Shown here in pieces: positions 15,084-22,440 of a DNA stretch of 24,872 nucleotides. Position 1 is the first letter of the stretch. Each line of letters opens with the position of its first letter. Both the position numbers and the translations under genes were made by a program. Source of the DNA: Methanoregula sp. GTDB lineage: Archaea > Halobacteriota > Methanomicrobia > Methanomicrobiales > Methanospirillaceae. Where the stretch lies: positions 642-25,513 of the forward strand of contig JALOBP010000045.1 in the NCBI GenBank assembly GCA_023228295.1, given 5' to 3'. The notes under the pieces are model-generated. The model was not told the origin of the DNA and did no database searches. It saw only the letters and a list, made by a program, of their open reading frames with translations.

Positions 15084-15662
15084 TTACACGCTCCTGCATG
15101 CGGCGATGAACGCCCTCACTTTCTCCTTGTCCGTGATCCCCGGTGACTGTTCGACACCGCTTGCCACGTCAACGGCATACGGCTGCACCCTGCGGATTGC
15201 ATCCCCGACATTCTCCGGTGTGAGGCCCCCGGCGAGAATGACTGGAATTTTTGATCGTTTCACCATATCCTGTGCATACGTCAGGTCGAATTGTCTGCCG
15301 CGTCCATGACTATCGTCAACGATCACCGCATGACTGTCTTCCGGCAGCGGATCACCCCGACCGATTACCCGGATAACCCGCACGCCCGGATCTTCCCTAA
15401 AGACAAACGGGTGGGAGATCTGGATTGTGTCCGGTTTCATTGCGATGATCTGTGCCAGATCCTCATGCGATTTCGTATGGGTGACGGCAACCGTTGTGGT
15501 AAACGGGCCGACTGCAGAGAAGATCTCACGGGCCCGTTCCAGGGGGACCGACCTGCGCGAAACATCCCCGGAAAAGACCACAACGCCAATTGCATTGGCC
15601 CCGGCATCTTCGGCAAAACAGGCATCATCCTGGCGGGTGATCCCGCAAATCTTTATGCGCAT
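15084..15662 (-). CDS. trpF: Phosphoribosylanthranilate isomerase
   Basis: A 192-residue TIM-barrel enzyme for the Amadori rearrangement of phosphoribosylanthranilate to CdRP. It opens with KICGITRQDD (catalytic Cys6), has LAGGLTPENV as phosphate site, and DVASGVEQSPGITD near the C-terminus. Slightly shorter than many homologues. It overlaps the end of trpC by 10 nt. Confidence 0.94.
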   Translation of the reverse strand: MRIKICGITRQDDACFAEDAGANAIGVVVFSGDVSRRSVPLERAREIFSAVGPFTTTVAVTHTKSHEDLAQIIAMKPDTIQISHPFVFREDPGVRVIRVIGRGDPLPEDSHAVIVDDSHGRGRQFDLTYAQDMVKRSKIPVILAGGLTPENVGDAIRRVQPYAVDVASGVEQSPGITDKEKVRAFIAACRSV

Positions 15663-16408
15663 ACAAATTCCTCCAGTTTCTTTCCCGGGTGATCGTGAGA
15701 CATGATGGATGACCCGATCAGGAATGCATCACAGTACTGTTTCATCTCCCGGACATCATCAGCGGATCGCATACCGCTCTCAGAAACAATCAGCCGCCCG
15801 TCACGTCGGATCTGTTCTGATATGATCCGTGTCGTCGAGCGGTCGATGGTCAGAGTAGCCAGGTTGCGGTTATTGATACCGATCAGGGTTGTCTTTGATG
15901 CAAGTGCCATTTCAGCCTCCTCCTGTGTGCGAACTTCCACAAGCGGTTCGAGTCCAAAACCGATAGCCTCATCGACATAATCCGGCAGGTTCCGATTCAG
16001 CACCCCGGCGATGAGGAGTACAGCATCTGCGCCGAGTGCCCGGGATTCGGCAATCTGCCGCTTGTCGATGATGAAATCCTTCCGGAGGACCGGCAGGTGA
16101 ACAGCAGTTTTGACACGCTCGATATCCTTGCCGGTCCCTCCGAAGAAGTAAGGTTCGGTGAGTACCGAGAGTGCAATGCATCCCCCTTCCCGAAGCACTC
16201 CGGCCATCATTGCCATATCGACATTGCGCCGGATCACCCCTCTGCTTGGTGAGGCGCATTTGATCTCGGCGATAATCGCATTCTTATCATTCCGGTTCCT
16301 GATCGCTGTAGCAAGGCTTATCCTGTCCCGCGTGGGGGATTCCGGAAATGTGGATGGCAGCTGTGCCACCCGTTTTTCCGTTCGTTTCAGGATCTTGTCA
16401 AGGATCAT
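15653..16408 (-). CDS. trpC: Indole-3-glycerol phosphate synthase
   Basis: A 251-residue TIM-barrel enzyme that closes the indole ring from CdRP. The signature AEIKCASPSRG (Lys50) and LRKDFIID (catalytic lysine) are present, with GINNRNLATL and VSESGM further on. Not fused to TrpF. It overlaps trpD by 4 nt upstream and trpF by 10 nt downstream. Confidence 0.95.
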   Translation of the reverse strand: MILDKILKRTEKRVAQLPSTFPESPTRDRISLATAIRNRNDKNAIIAEIKCASPSRGVIRRNVDMAMMAGVLREGGCIALSVLTEPYFFGGTGKDIERVKTAVHLPVLRKDFIIDKRQIAESRALGADAVLLIAGVLNRNLPDYVDEAIGFGLEPLVEVRTQEEAEMALASKTTLIGINNRNLATLTIDRSTTRIISEQIRRDGRLIVSESGMRSADDVREMKQYCDAFLIGSSIMSHDHPGKKLEEFVCA

Positions 16409-17424
16409 GCTGCATCCCGCGTTGCTTCCACAAGGGCGTCCAGCCGCGTGATGGCCTCCCCGGAATCGATCGACCGTTCGGCTAGGGCGATCCCTTGGTG
16501 CAAATCCTGTGCCTGGCCGCCCGTATAGATGGCCGCCCCCGCATTGAGGATGACGATGTCCCGTCCCGCCCCGCGTTCCCCGGCAAGGATCTCGCTGATG
16601 ATGCGGGCATTCTCCTGCGGGTCCCCGCCGCGAAGATCCGCGAGGCTGGCCGGGGCGATCCCGAATGTGCCCGGGTTTATCGTATAGGTACGGATTGCAC
16701 CCGCGTCCAGCTCGCAGACCTTGGTATCCCCCGTTGTCGTGATCTCGTCAAGACCGCTCCCGTGGACCACCATAGCGCGGGCGAGGCCGAGGATCCTGAG
16801 CACTTCTGCCATCGTAGGAGTAAGATCAGGGTGATAGACACCCAGTACCTGTGCCTGCGCCCCGGCCGGGTTTGCAAGCGGCCCGAGGATGTTGAATACT
16901 GTCCTGCATCCCATTTCCTGCCGTGCTGCCATAACATGGCGCATTGCGGGATGATGGCTGGGGGCAAAGAGGAACGCGATACCTGCCTGTTCCATGATAC
17001 CTGCCTGTCGCATTGGATCCACCGCGAGATTCACGCCGAGTGCAGAGAGCACATCCGCGGAACCGCAGGCGCTGCTGACGCTCCGGTTCCCGTGCTTAAC
17101 CACCGGGACACCAGCACCTGCCGCAACGATTGCCGATGCGGTGCTGATGTTGAATGTGTTGGTGCCGTCACCCCCGGTACCGCAGGTATCGACCAGCATC
17201 TTTCCGGCAACAGGTGCAACATTCACCGCATGCCGGCGCATAACCTGCGCAAACGCCGCGATCTCTTCCGGCGTTTCCCCTTTCATCCGGAGTGCGGCCA
17301 GGAATGCCCCGATCTGGGACTGTGTGGTGCTGCCATCCATGATGGCGCCCATAACCTGCCCTGCATCCTCCGCGTTCAGGTCCTGCCGTTCGATGAGTTG
17401 GGAGATGGTTTTCTTAATCGTCAT
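16405..17424 (-). CDS. trpD: Anthranilate phosphoribosyltransferase
   Basis: A 339-residue enzyme moving phosphoribose from PRPP to anthranilate. The PRPP-binding loop DTCGTGGDGTNTFNIST begins near residue 79, and KHGNRSVSSACGSADVL follows. Not fused to the amidotransferase. Its ATG overlaps the trpG stop by 4 nt and its stop overlaps trpC by 4 nt. Confidence 0.95.
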   Translation of the reverse strand: MTIKKTISQLIERQDLNAEDAGQVMGAIMDGSTTQSQIGAFLAALRMKGETPEEIAAFAQVMRRHAVNVAPVAGKMLVDTCGTGGDGTNTFNISTASAIVAAGAGVPVVKHGNRSVSSACGSADVLSALGVNLAVDPMRQAGIMEQAGIAFLFAPSHHPAMRHVMAARQEMGCRTVFNILGPLANPAGAQAQVLGVYHPDLTPTMAEVLRILGLARAMVVHGSGLDEITTTGDTKVCELDAGAIRTYTINPGTFGIAPASLADLRGGDPQENARIISEILAGERGAGRDIVILNAGAAIYTGGQAQDLHQGIALAERSIDSGEAITRLDALVEATRDAA

Positions 17425-18002
17425 GATGGCACCACCTGCGGGTACAGGAAATTCCTGATGAGCCGGTCCCCTACAGGTGAGAGGATGCTCTCCGGGTGGA
17501 ACTGCACACCTTCAATCGGGTAACGGGAATGCCGGACGCCCATGACGTAATCGTCATCTGTACTTACTGCAGTGACAATGAGTTCATCCGGAAGGGATTC
17601 CTCCCGGGCCACCAGTGAGTGATACCGGGTTGCGGTGAATGGCGTCGGAACCCCGAAAAAAACACCCTTGCCGTTATGGGTTATCTCGGATGTCTTGCCA
17701 TGCATGAGGTGAGATGCCCGGACAACCTCTCCGCCAAATGCCGTGCAGATGGTCTGGTGGCCAAGGCATACACCGAGTGTCGGGATGGTCCGGCTCATGG
17801 TCTCCAGTACCTCGCGGCAGACCCCGGAATCCTCCGGTGTCCCCGGGCCCGGCGAGAGGATAATCCGGTCACAACCGGTCTTCTCCAGCACCGCAAGCGG
17901 CGTGTCGCAGGGAAAGACCACCGGGTCTGCCCCCAGTTTTCCCACCTGCTGGTAGATGTTGAAGGTGAAACTGTCGTAACAGTCCACTATGAGGACGTTC
18001 AT
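17421..18002 (-). CDS. trpG: Anthranilate synthase component II (glutamine amidotransferase)
   Basis: A 193-residue class I amidotransferase that supplies ammonia to TrpE. The triad is visible: Cys79 in GVCLGHQTI, His169 and Glu171 in VQFHPESIL. The oxyanion motif SPGPGTP lies near residue 50. It overlaps trpE and trpD by 4 nt each. A homologous PabA role is possible but the operon position supports TrpG. Confidence 0.94.
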   Translation of the reverse strand: MNVLIVDCYDSFTFNIYQQVGKLGADPVVFPCDTPLAVLEKTGCDRIILSPGPGTPEDSGVCREVLETMSRTIPTLGVCLGHQTICTAFGGEVVRASHLMHGKTSEITHNGKGVFFGVPTPFTATRYHSLVAREESLPDELIVTAVSTDDDYVMGVRHSRYPIEGVQFHPESILSPVGDRLIRNFLYPQVVPS

Positions 18003-19528
18003 GAACAGACTCCCGATCGCTCTATGGCACGGATCATTGCCGCTGCCTTGTTCTCGGTCTCGGTAAATTCGTTTGACGGCACGGAATCGGCAACGATGCC
18101 GGCCCCCACCTGTAACGATGCAGTCCCGTTGCGAACGATTACCGTGCGGATTGCAATCGCGAAATCGAGGTTGCGGTCAAATCCGATATATCCCGCAGCT
18201 CCTGCGTAAAGCCCGCGGGGGGTGGTTTCCTGCTCATCGATGATCTGCATGGCCCGGATTTTTGGGGCTCCCGAAACAGTCCCCGCCGGGAAACAGGATT
18301 TGAATGCATCATAGCAGTCAAGGTTATCCTTCAGTGTCCCGTTCACCGTCGAGACGATATGCTGGACATGTGAGAACTTCTCGATGTTCATGAACTCGCT
18401 GACCTCGACGGAACCGAACCGGCAGACCCGCCCGAGATCGTTTCGTGCGAGATCGACAAGCATCGTATGTTCGGCCCGCTCCTTGGCATCATTGAGGAGA
18501 TCCTGCGCAAACTGTTCGTCCTCCACATTGTTTTTACCCCGTGGGCGAGTACCGGCAATCGGCACGGTGGTCACCCGCCTCTTCTCCACCCGCACGAGCA
18601 TCTCAGGACTCGCCCCGATAACCATCTCGTCACCGAAATCGAGGTAATACATGTACGGGCTCGGGTTGATCTCCCGGAGTGCGGCGTATATCGCAAATGG
18701 ATCATTGGTGATCTGGCAGTCGATTCGCCGCGAGACGACTGCCTGGAAGATGTCTCCAGCAACAATGTGCTCCTTGATCCGGTTAACTGAGCGTTCAAAT
18801 GTATCCTGTGATACCTGCGATGTGAATTGTGCACAGGATGCGGGGCTGGAATCCTTTGCGAAATGTGGTTTTTCTGCATGTGCGAGTGCGGTGATTTGAT
18901 CTGCAAGAACTCTGATCTGCTCCACGCACGTGTGGTACTCCACCTCAGCATCTGTGTCGTAGGTCAGAAACGGGCTTGAGAAGATGTACAGTTTCCGGTC
19001 CCGGTGATCGATGACGATACAATCCTTGGTGAACATGAAGCAGGCATCCGGTACATCCCGGTCGTTTTTCGGCAATGCCGGCTTTCCTTCCCGGACTTTC
19101 TTGAACAGTGAATAGATGCAATCGTAGCCAAAGTAGCCGACCATGCCCCCGAAAAAACGGGGAGCCTTCACGTTCATGTAATGGAACCGCGAGAGGATGG
19201 ATTTGATCTTATCAACAGGATCTTTCCCCTCGGGTTCCCGGGCAATGGAGACGAACGGTTCATTACCTTTCAGGCTCACGGATTCCCTGATGGAGGCCAC
19301 GAATTCCGGGTTGATGCCGATGAAAGAGTAGCGGGCGAGTTTCTCGCTTCCGTCCATGGATTCGAGCAGGAATCCGCATCCGGTCCTGGTGCCCGTATAT
19401 ACGTCAAGGGGCGAGAGGTCCGGCAGTGGCAGCTCGGCGCAGAGTGGGATAATCAGGGGCTTGGGCTGATCGTTCACTGCAGTGATGAACTCCTGGAGCT
19501 GCAGGTTAAACAGGATCTTCGTTGTCAT
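17999..19528 (-). CDS. trpE: Anthranilate synthase component I
   Basis: A 509-residue chorismate-using enzyme that makes anthranilate, the first step to tryptophan. The N-terminal LLESMDG (Leu54-Glu56-Ser57) is the known tryptophan feedback site, so allosteric inhibition is likely. The C-terminal chorismate domain has PIAGTRPRG, HTMLVDLARNDLGRV and FPAGTVSGAPKIRAM. I chose the ATG at 19528, which gives the normal family length. The open frame extends to 19687, but that upstream ATG overlaps the TATA box itself; in-frame ATGs at 19642 and 19591 would add 38 or 21 non-family residues. The leader from the predicted start site is then about 120 nt. Confidence 0.94.
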   Translation of the reverse strand: MTTKILFNLQLQEFITAVNDQPKPLIIPLCAELPLPDLSPLDVYTGTRTGCGFLLESMDGSEKLARYSFIGINPEFVASIRESVSLKGNEPFVSIAREPEGKDPVDKIKSILSRFHYMNVKAPRFFGGMVGYFGYDCIYSLFKKVREGKPALPKNDRDVPDACFMFTKDCIVIDHRDRKLYIFSSPFLTYDTDAEVEYHTCVEQIRVLADQITALAHAEKPHFAKDSSPASCAQFTSQVSQDTFERSVNRIKEHIVAGDIFQAVVSRRIDCQITNDPFAIYAALREINPSPYMYYLDFGDEMVIGASPEMLVRVEKRRVTTVPIAGTRPRGKNNVEDEQFAQDLLNDAKERAEHTMLVDLARNDLGRVCRFGSVEVSEFMNIEKFSHVQHIVSTVNGTLKDNLDCYDAFKSCFPAGTVSGAPKIRAMQIIDEQETTPRGLYAGAAGYIGFDRNLDFAIAIRTVIVRNGTASLQVGAGIVADSVPSNEFTETENKAAAMIRAIERSGVCS

Positions 19529-19676
19529 AGTCTGTGTACCGAATTGCCCGGCGCTCCGGTGTTGTGGGGCTGTCCCGGGTATTTTAATCATAAACCTTCG
19601 CACTCCTGCCTGTCTCCCCTGCGGGATAGCGACCGGTATCATGCGAATTGTCTGGTAAACATGTCTATTTTGTACA

Positions 19677-19684
19677 TATTTATA
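19677..19684 (-). promoter_or_regulatory. TATA box of the trp operon
   Basis: Minus-strand TATAAATA puts transcription start near 19652-19655. A TGTACA, the core of the TrpY-bound TRP box in Methanothermobacter, lies just downstream at 19671-19676. A weaker TATA-like element around 19579-19590 could give a shorter leader. Confidence 0.6.
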
Positions 19685-19685
19685 C

Positions 19686-19735
19686 ATTGTTGTAACAATT
19701 TGCGTATTGTTGTAGTTTTTAATGCATTATTGTAA
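19686..19735. repeat. Three 20-bp-spaced direct repeats at the trp promoter
   Basis: ATTGTTGTAA (19686-19695), ATTGTTGTAG (19706-19715) and ATTATTGTAA (19726-19735) are spaced at exactly 20 bp, placing them on one face of the helix. The first abuts the upstream edge of the TATA box, where TFB binds, so a bound protein would directly affect initiation. The first copy also forms a TTGTT/AACAA dyad (19687-19698). Confidence 0.6.
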
Positions 19736-19952
19736 GGGAAAACTATGGTGACTTGTCGGGATATGGTAATGAAGCGTAAACTGTCAGGTAAGATTTGCCC
19801 CCCCCATCCCGTTCTGCACAGGATGCTGTTCTATGATCTCCGGGCCCTGACCTTTTTTGAACTTGACTGGAAATAACCTAAAAAAAAGTGAATGTCAACT
19901 CCTAAATAGGACGCCTGACAAATCGTGTATAACATTTCTGAGGCAGAAGATC

Positions 19953-20564
19953 ATGGTACAATGTCACAAACCTCCGTTTGGCCGGGTTTTTGTATCCCGG
20001 ATGATCGGGATTATCTGCTTCCTGATCGTGATCGTTCTTGCAAACATCCTCAATCATTATAGTACGAGCCCGCTCTATCACGACGGCGTCTCGTTTCTCA
20101 ACGCGAACTTCTGGCTGCTGATCCTCATCTGCCTCATCCTGTTTGTCGCGGACCTCTTCGGGTCAATCTCATTCCCTCTCAACCTGCCCGCCCCGATCAT
20201 CCGGGCAATCGGGAGCGTATTCTGTATTGCGTTTATCCTGCGGGTCTTCGAATGGTTGGACCATGTGGCAGCCACCAGTTTTTACCAGATGTTCTGGCTC
20301 CTCTCTTTCCTGATCATACCGCTGGTATTCCTTGTCGTCATTGCCGTGGGTTATATCGAGATCATGCGGCAGCTCTGGTGGATGCCGAAAACCAGACCGG
20401 ATCAGGGCGCACAGGTTGTCAACGAAATCCCGCCGGTCGCTCCTGAAGGAAATGCCTCCGAAGTAACATCAGATGTAAAAACATGGGAAGAGATTGGGGT
20501 GGAATTCCGGCTGATGCTCTACGATCTCCTCCACTGTTTCCGGCAGGAGATCAAACGCAGGTAG
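19953..20564 (+). CDS. Four-helix membrane protein of unknown function
   Basis: A 203-residue protein I do not recognise. It has a basic N-terminus, then four hydrophobic segments at about 14-35, 52-72, 80-98 and 108-135. A hydrophilic tail of about 65 residues (about 138-203) carries acidic and proline residues and ends with basic residues (EIKRR), probably cytoplasmic. I chose the ATG at 19953 because GAGG lies about 10 nt before it and the protein begins just before the first helix; the frame is open further upstream from a TTG at 19857. A weak TATA-like CCTAAATAGG (19901-19910) would give a leader of about 20 nt. Convergent with the next gene. Confidence 0.65.
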   Translation: MVQCHKPPFGRVFVSRMIGIICFLIVIVLANILNHYSTSPLYHDGVSFLNANFWLLILICLILFVADLFGSISFPLNLPAPIIRAIGSVFCIAFILRVFEWLDHVAATSFYQMFWLLSFLIIPLVFLVVIAVGYIEIMRQLWWMPKTRPDQGAQVVNEIPPVAPEGNASEVTSDVKTWEEIGVEFRLMLYDLLHCFRQEIKRR

Positions 20565-20572
20565 GAATCCGA

Positions 20573-20812
20573 TTACCAGTCAGGGTTCTCATTAAGGAAC
20601 TTTTTCTCTTTTGCCTCCAGTTCTTCCGCGCTTAAGGATGCGGGCATACAGACGCAGCGGTGCTCGCAAAAAACCCCGCCTTTGAACGATCCCTGCTGTT
20701 CCCCCTCGCGGCATGCGCCATATACGCCATCATCGCAGTCATGATACACATGCGGAAGCCGGTCGCGCACGGCACATTCCTTCGCCTCATTCCATGACGC
20801 TGCCATACGCAT
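20573..20812 (-). CDS. Small cysteine-containing protein of unknown function
   Basis: A 79-residue protein with six cysteines, of which three cluster near the end of the core (FCEHRCVCMP). It ends in a charged helix SAEELEAKEKKFLNEN. The cysteine pattern suggests metal binding or disulfides, but I recognise no family. Starts at 20812 or 20806 are equally possible. The open frame upstream of these reads into low-quality sequence and overlaps the next gene, so I left it out. Confidence 0.5.
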   Translation of the reverse strand: MRMAASWNEAKECAVRDRLPHVYHDCDDGVYGACREGEQQGSFKGGVFCEHRCVCMPASLSAEELEAKEKKFLNENPDW

Positions 20813-20906
20813 GGATACGTGAACCGGATACAAGAGACTGTCGGATACGGCATGCGGCAACATGTGCCGGGCAGGTTGTGGGTAAAAAAGAAGAAAGATG
20901 GTGAAA

Positions 20907-21086
20907 TCAGAACCGGGGTTTCCGGTGCTTGGGCAGGCAGTCCCTGCAATAGACCGGCCTTCCTTCGGTTGGCTTGAAGGGGACTTCGCACTCTTTGCCA
21001 CAGTCTGAGCAGACTGTCTTTGTCATTTCTCTGGGACCGAAATTTCTCAGGCTGCCAAAACTCTTTCTTTCCATTGTTTCACTCAT
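20907..21086 (-). CDS. CxxC-x17-CxxC domain mini zinc protein
   Basis: A 59-residue protein. Its C-terminal part has VCSDCGKEC, then YCRDCLPKHR: two CxxC pairs separated by exactly 17 residues, which defines the small archaeal/bacterial CxxC-x17-CxxC family (TIGR04272 type). This very probably binds one zinc ion. The N-terminal 20 residues (Ser, Gly, Phe, Arg rich) are flexible. Its function is unknown; nucleic acid binding is a guess from the basic tail KHRKPRF. Start at 21086; an ATG four codons downstream, at 21074, is also possible. Confidence 0.75.
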   Translation of the reverse strand: MSETMERKSFGSLRNFGPREMTKTVCSDCGKECEVPFKPTEGRPVYCRDCLPKHRKPRF

Positions 21087-21095
21087 GCAGTTTTG

Positions 21096-21120
21096 GACTG
21101 CAATTATGCATTTTGCAGTC
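21096..21120 (-). promoter_or_regulatory. Inverted repeat in the 5' leader of the CxxC protein gene
   Basis: GACTGCAA (21096-21103) and TTGCAGTC (21113-21120) are perfect 8-bp arms around a 9-nt spacer, ending 10 nt before the ATG. The element could be an operator or an RNA hairpin near the ribosome site. Confidence 0.45.
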
Positions 21121-21153
21121 AAGTATAATACTATCTGCACTATAATGGGGATT

Positions 21154-21161
21154 TTTTTATA
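21154..21161 (-). promoter_or_regulatory. TATA box of the CxxC protein gene
   Basis: Minus-strand TATAAAAA within an AT-rich stretch predicts a start near 21130 and a leader of about 45 nt that contains the inverted repeat. Confidence 0.45.
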
Positions 21162-21177
21162 TTAATCAAAAATCATG

Positions 21178-22302
21178 TTATGGGATGATCTCGCACCCGT
21201 TGAACTTTTCATGTGAAAAGTCCCCCAATGAGATGGTACCCTTGTCAAGAAGCATTTTTACCCGGGGAAGCGCTTCGAGGAGTGCATCGTGCAGGTTCTC
21301 CACTGTTCCGCAGACCTGTTGCCGTTCATCTTTTCCCCAGGGCATGGTGATGTTGGAGTACAGGCACCGCCCGCCGCAGAAATCCCGTATATGGCAGTCT
21401 GTGCATTCCCCGCTGACAGGCACCTGTGCCAGTTCCAGCGGATGGGTTGTAGAGATATGTCCCACATAATACCGGGACATCCCGATCATAATGGGACAGG
21501 GACCGATATGCCCGTCCGTCATGATGCTATAGTTGGCATACCCGGACCCGCACCGGAGCCGGCTGGTCTTTTCGAGGAGCAGATCTTCCATGGGATCCAG
21601 GAATGGGTACCACCGTAACACTTCACCGGAGGTTTCCATGTGATCCACCCAGGAGCGGACCAGCGTGCGTATCCCGGGATTGTAATTCCTGTTTGCCCAC
21701 CCGGTAAATCGGCGCAAGGCAAAATCCCTGGTAAAGTTGGCATCGATCTGCCAGTGGATTGATGAGAATGAATAATCGGGATTCGATGCAAGATACCGGA
21801 CAGTATTTACAATATCCGTATCTTCCGTGACGGTCATACGTGCGATCAATTCACCGGTATATCCGTTTGCCCGGATCTTCCGTATATTCTCCATGACCCG
21901 GTCGTACACATTTGATCCGCGGTTGGCATCGGTCAGCTCCCGTCCCCCGTCAAGGGAGACAAGGAGCGTGGTAAACCGGTTAACAATCTCTGTCGGGAGC
22001 CTGTCTAAGAGGAGTCCGTTGGTCTGCATCATAAACCGCTTCACCGGCGATTCGCGTACGATTTGTTCAATCAGGTCCGCCCGCAACAACGGCTCCCCCC
22101 CATAGAACGTGAGGGTTACCGCAGGATCTTTTTTTAGGAATTCATAAAGGAGGGGAATTTCGAAGTCAAGGTCTACAGGGAGATTCTCGTCAATGACCAT
22201 GGTGCGTTCTCCGTCGCTCACCTCCAGGTCCTCAAATGCCTTTCCACGGCAGTATTTACAGCAGAGGTTGCAGTTATCGGTCAGGACGAGATGGAAGTAC
22301 AT
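21178..22302 (-). CDS. Radical SAM/SPASM protein, putative peptide-modifying
   Basis: A 374-residue enzyme starting YFHLVLTDNCNLCCKYC, where Cys11-x3-Cys15-x2-Cys18 binds the SAM [4Fe-4S] cluster, followed by FYGGEPLL (the GGE motif). The C-terminal SPASM region has RCGSGYANYSIMTDG, GPCP, and CTDCHIRDFCGGRC for auxiliary clusters. The sequence resembles the methanogen family I recall as putative peptide-modifying radical SAM enzyme, Mhun_1560 type. SPASM enzymes usually modify ribosomally made peptides or proteins. The ATG at 22302 matches the family start; a longer frame runs to 22665 but overlaps the divergent ligase gene. No obvious precursor peptide gene is beside it. Confidence 0.8.
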   Translation of the reverse strand: MYFHLVLTDNCNLCCKYCRGKAFEDLEVSDGERTMVIDENLPVDLDFEIPLLYEFLKKDPAVTLTFYGGEPLLRADLIEQIVRESPVKRFMMQTNGLLLDRLPTEIVNRFTTLLVSLDGGRELTDANRGSNVYDRVMENIRKIRANGYTGELIARMTVTEDTDIVNTVRYLASNPDYSFSSIHWQIDANFTRDFALRRFTGWANRNYNPGIRTLVRSWVDHMETSGEVLRWYPFLDPMEDLLLEKTSRLRCGSGYANYSIMTDGHIGPCPIMIGMSRYYVGHISTTHPLELAQVPVSGECTDCHIRDFCGGRCLYSNITMPWGKDERQQVCGTVENLHDALLEALPRVKMLLDKGTISLGDFSHEKFNGCEIIP

Positions 22303-22411
22303 GCAAATGTCCAGTAATAATGAGATCTTCAAAATCATAAATGCCATGCCGGGCATACCGGGGCCGGGTGCAAAGAACGTGGATGAATGTCCCCGCCCAT
22401 CCTTCGCAAGC

Positions 22412-22417
22412 TTTAAA
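22412..22417 (+). promoter_or_regulatory. TATA box of the ligase/archaellin-like operon
   Basis: TTTAAA sits 24-29 nt before the ATG at 22441, consistent with a leaderless transcript. The opposite strand carries TTTATGATTTT near 22335-22345 as promoter of the radical SAM gene. Confidence 0.5.
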
Positions 22418-22440
22418 CAATTATCCGGTAACCCTTTGGT

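Noticed and set aside
64..19676. TGTACA motifs at 64, 1080, 6046, 18985 and 19671 as TRP boxes
   Set aside because: About six copies are expected by chance in a window this size, and three are not at trp genes. Only the copy beside the trp TATA box is mentioned, as weak evidence.
2190..19732. 10-mer TGCATTATTG shared between the khtT upstream gap (2190-2199) and the trp repeat block (19723-19732)
   Set aside because: Single match without the 20-bp periodic context; likely coincidence in AT-rich intergenic DNA.
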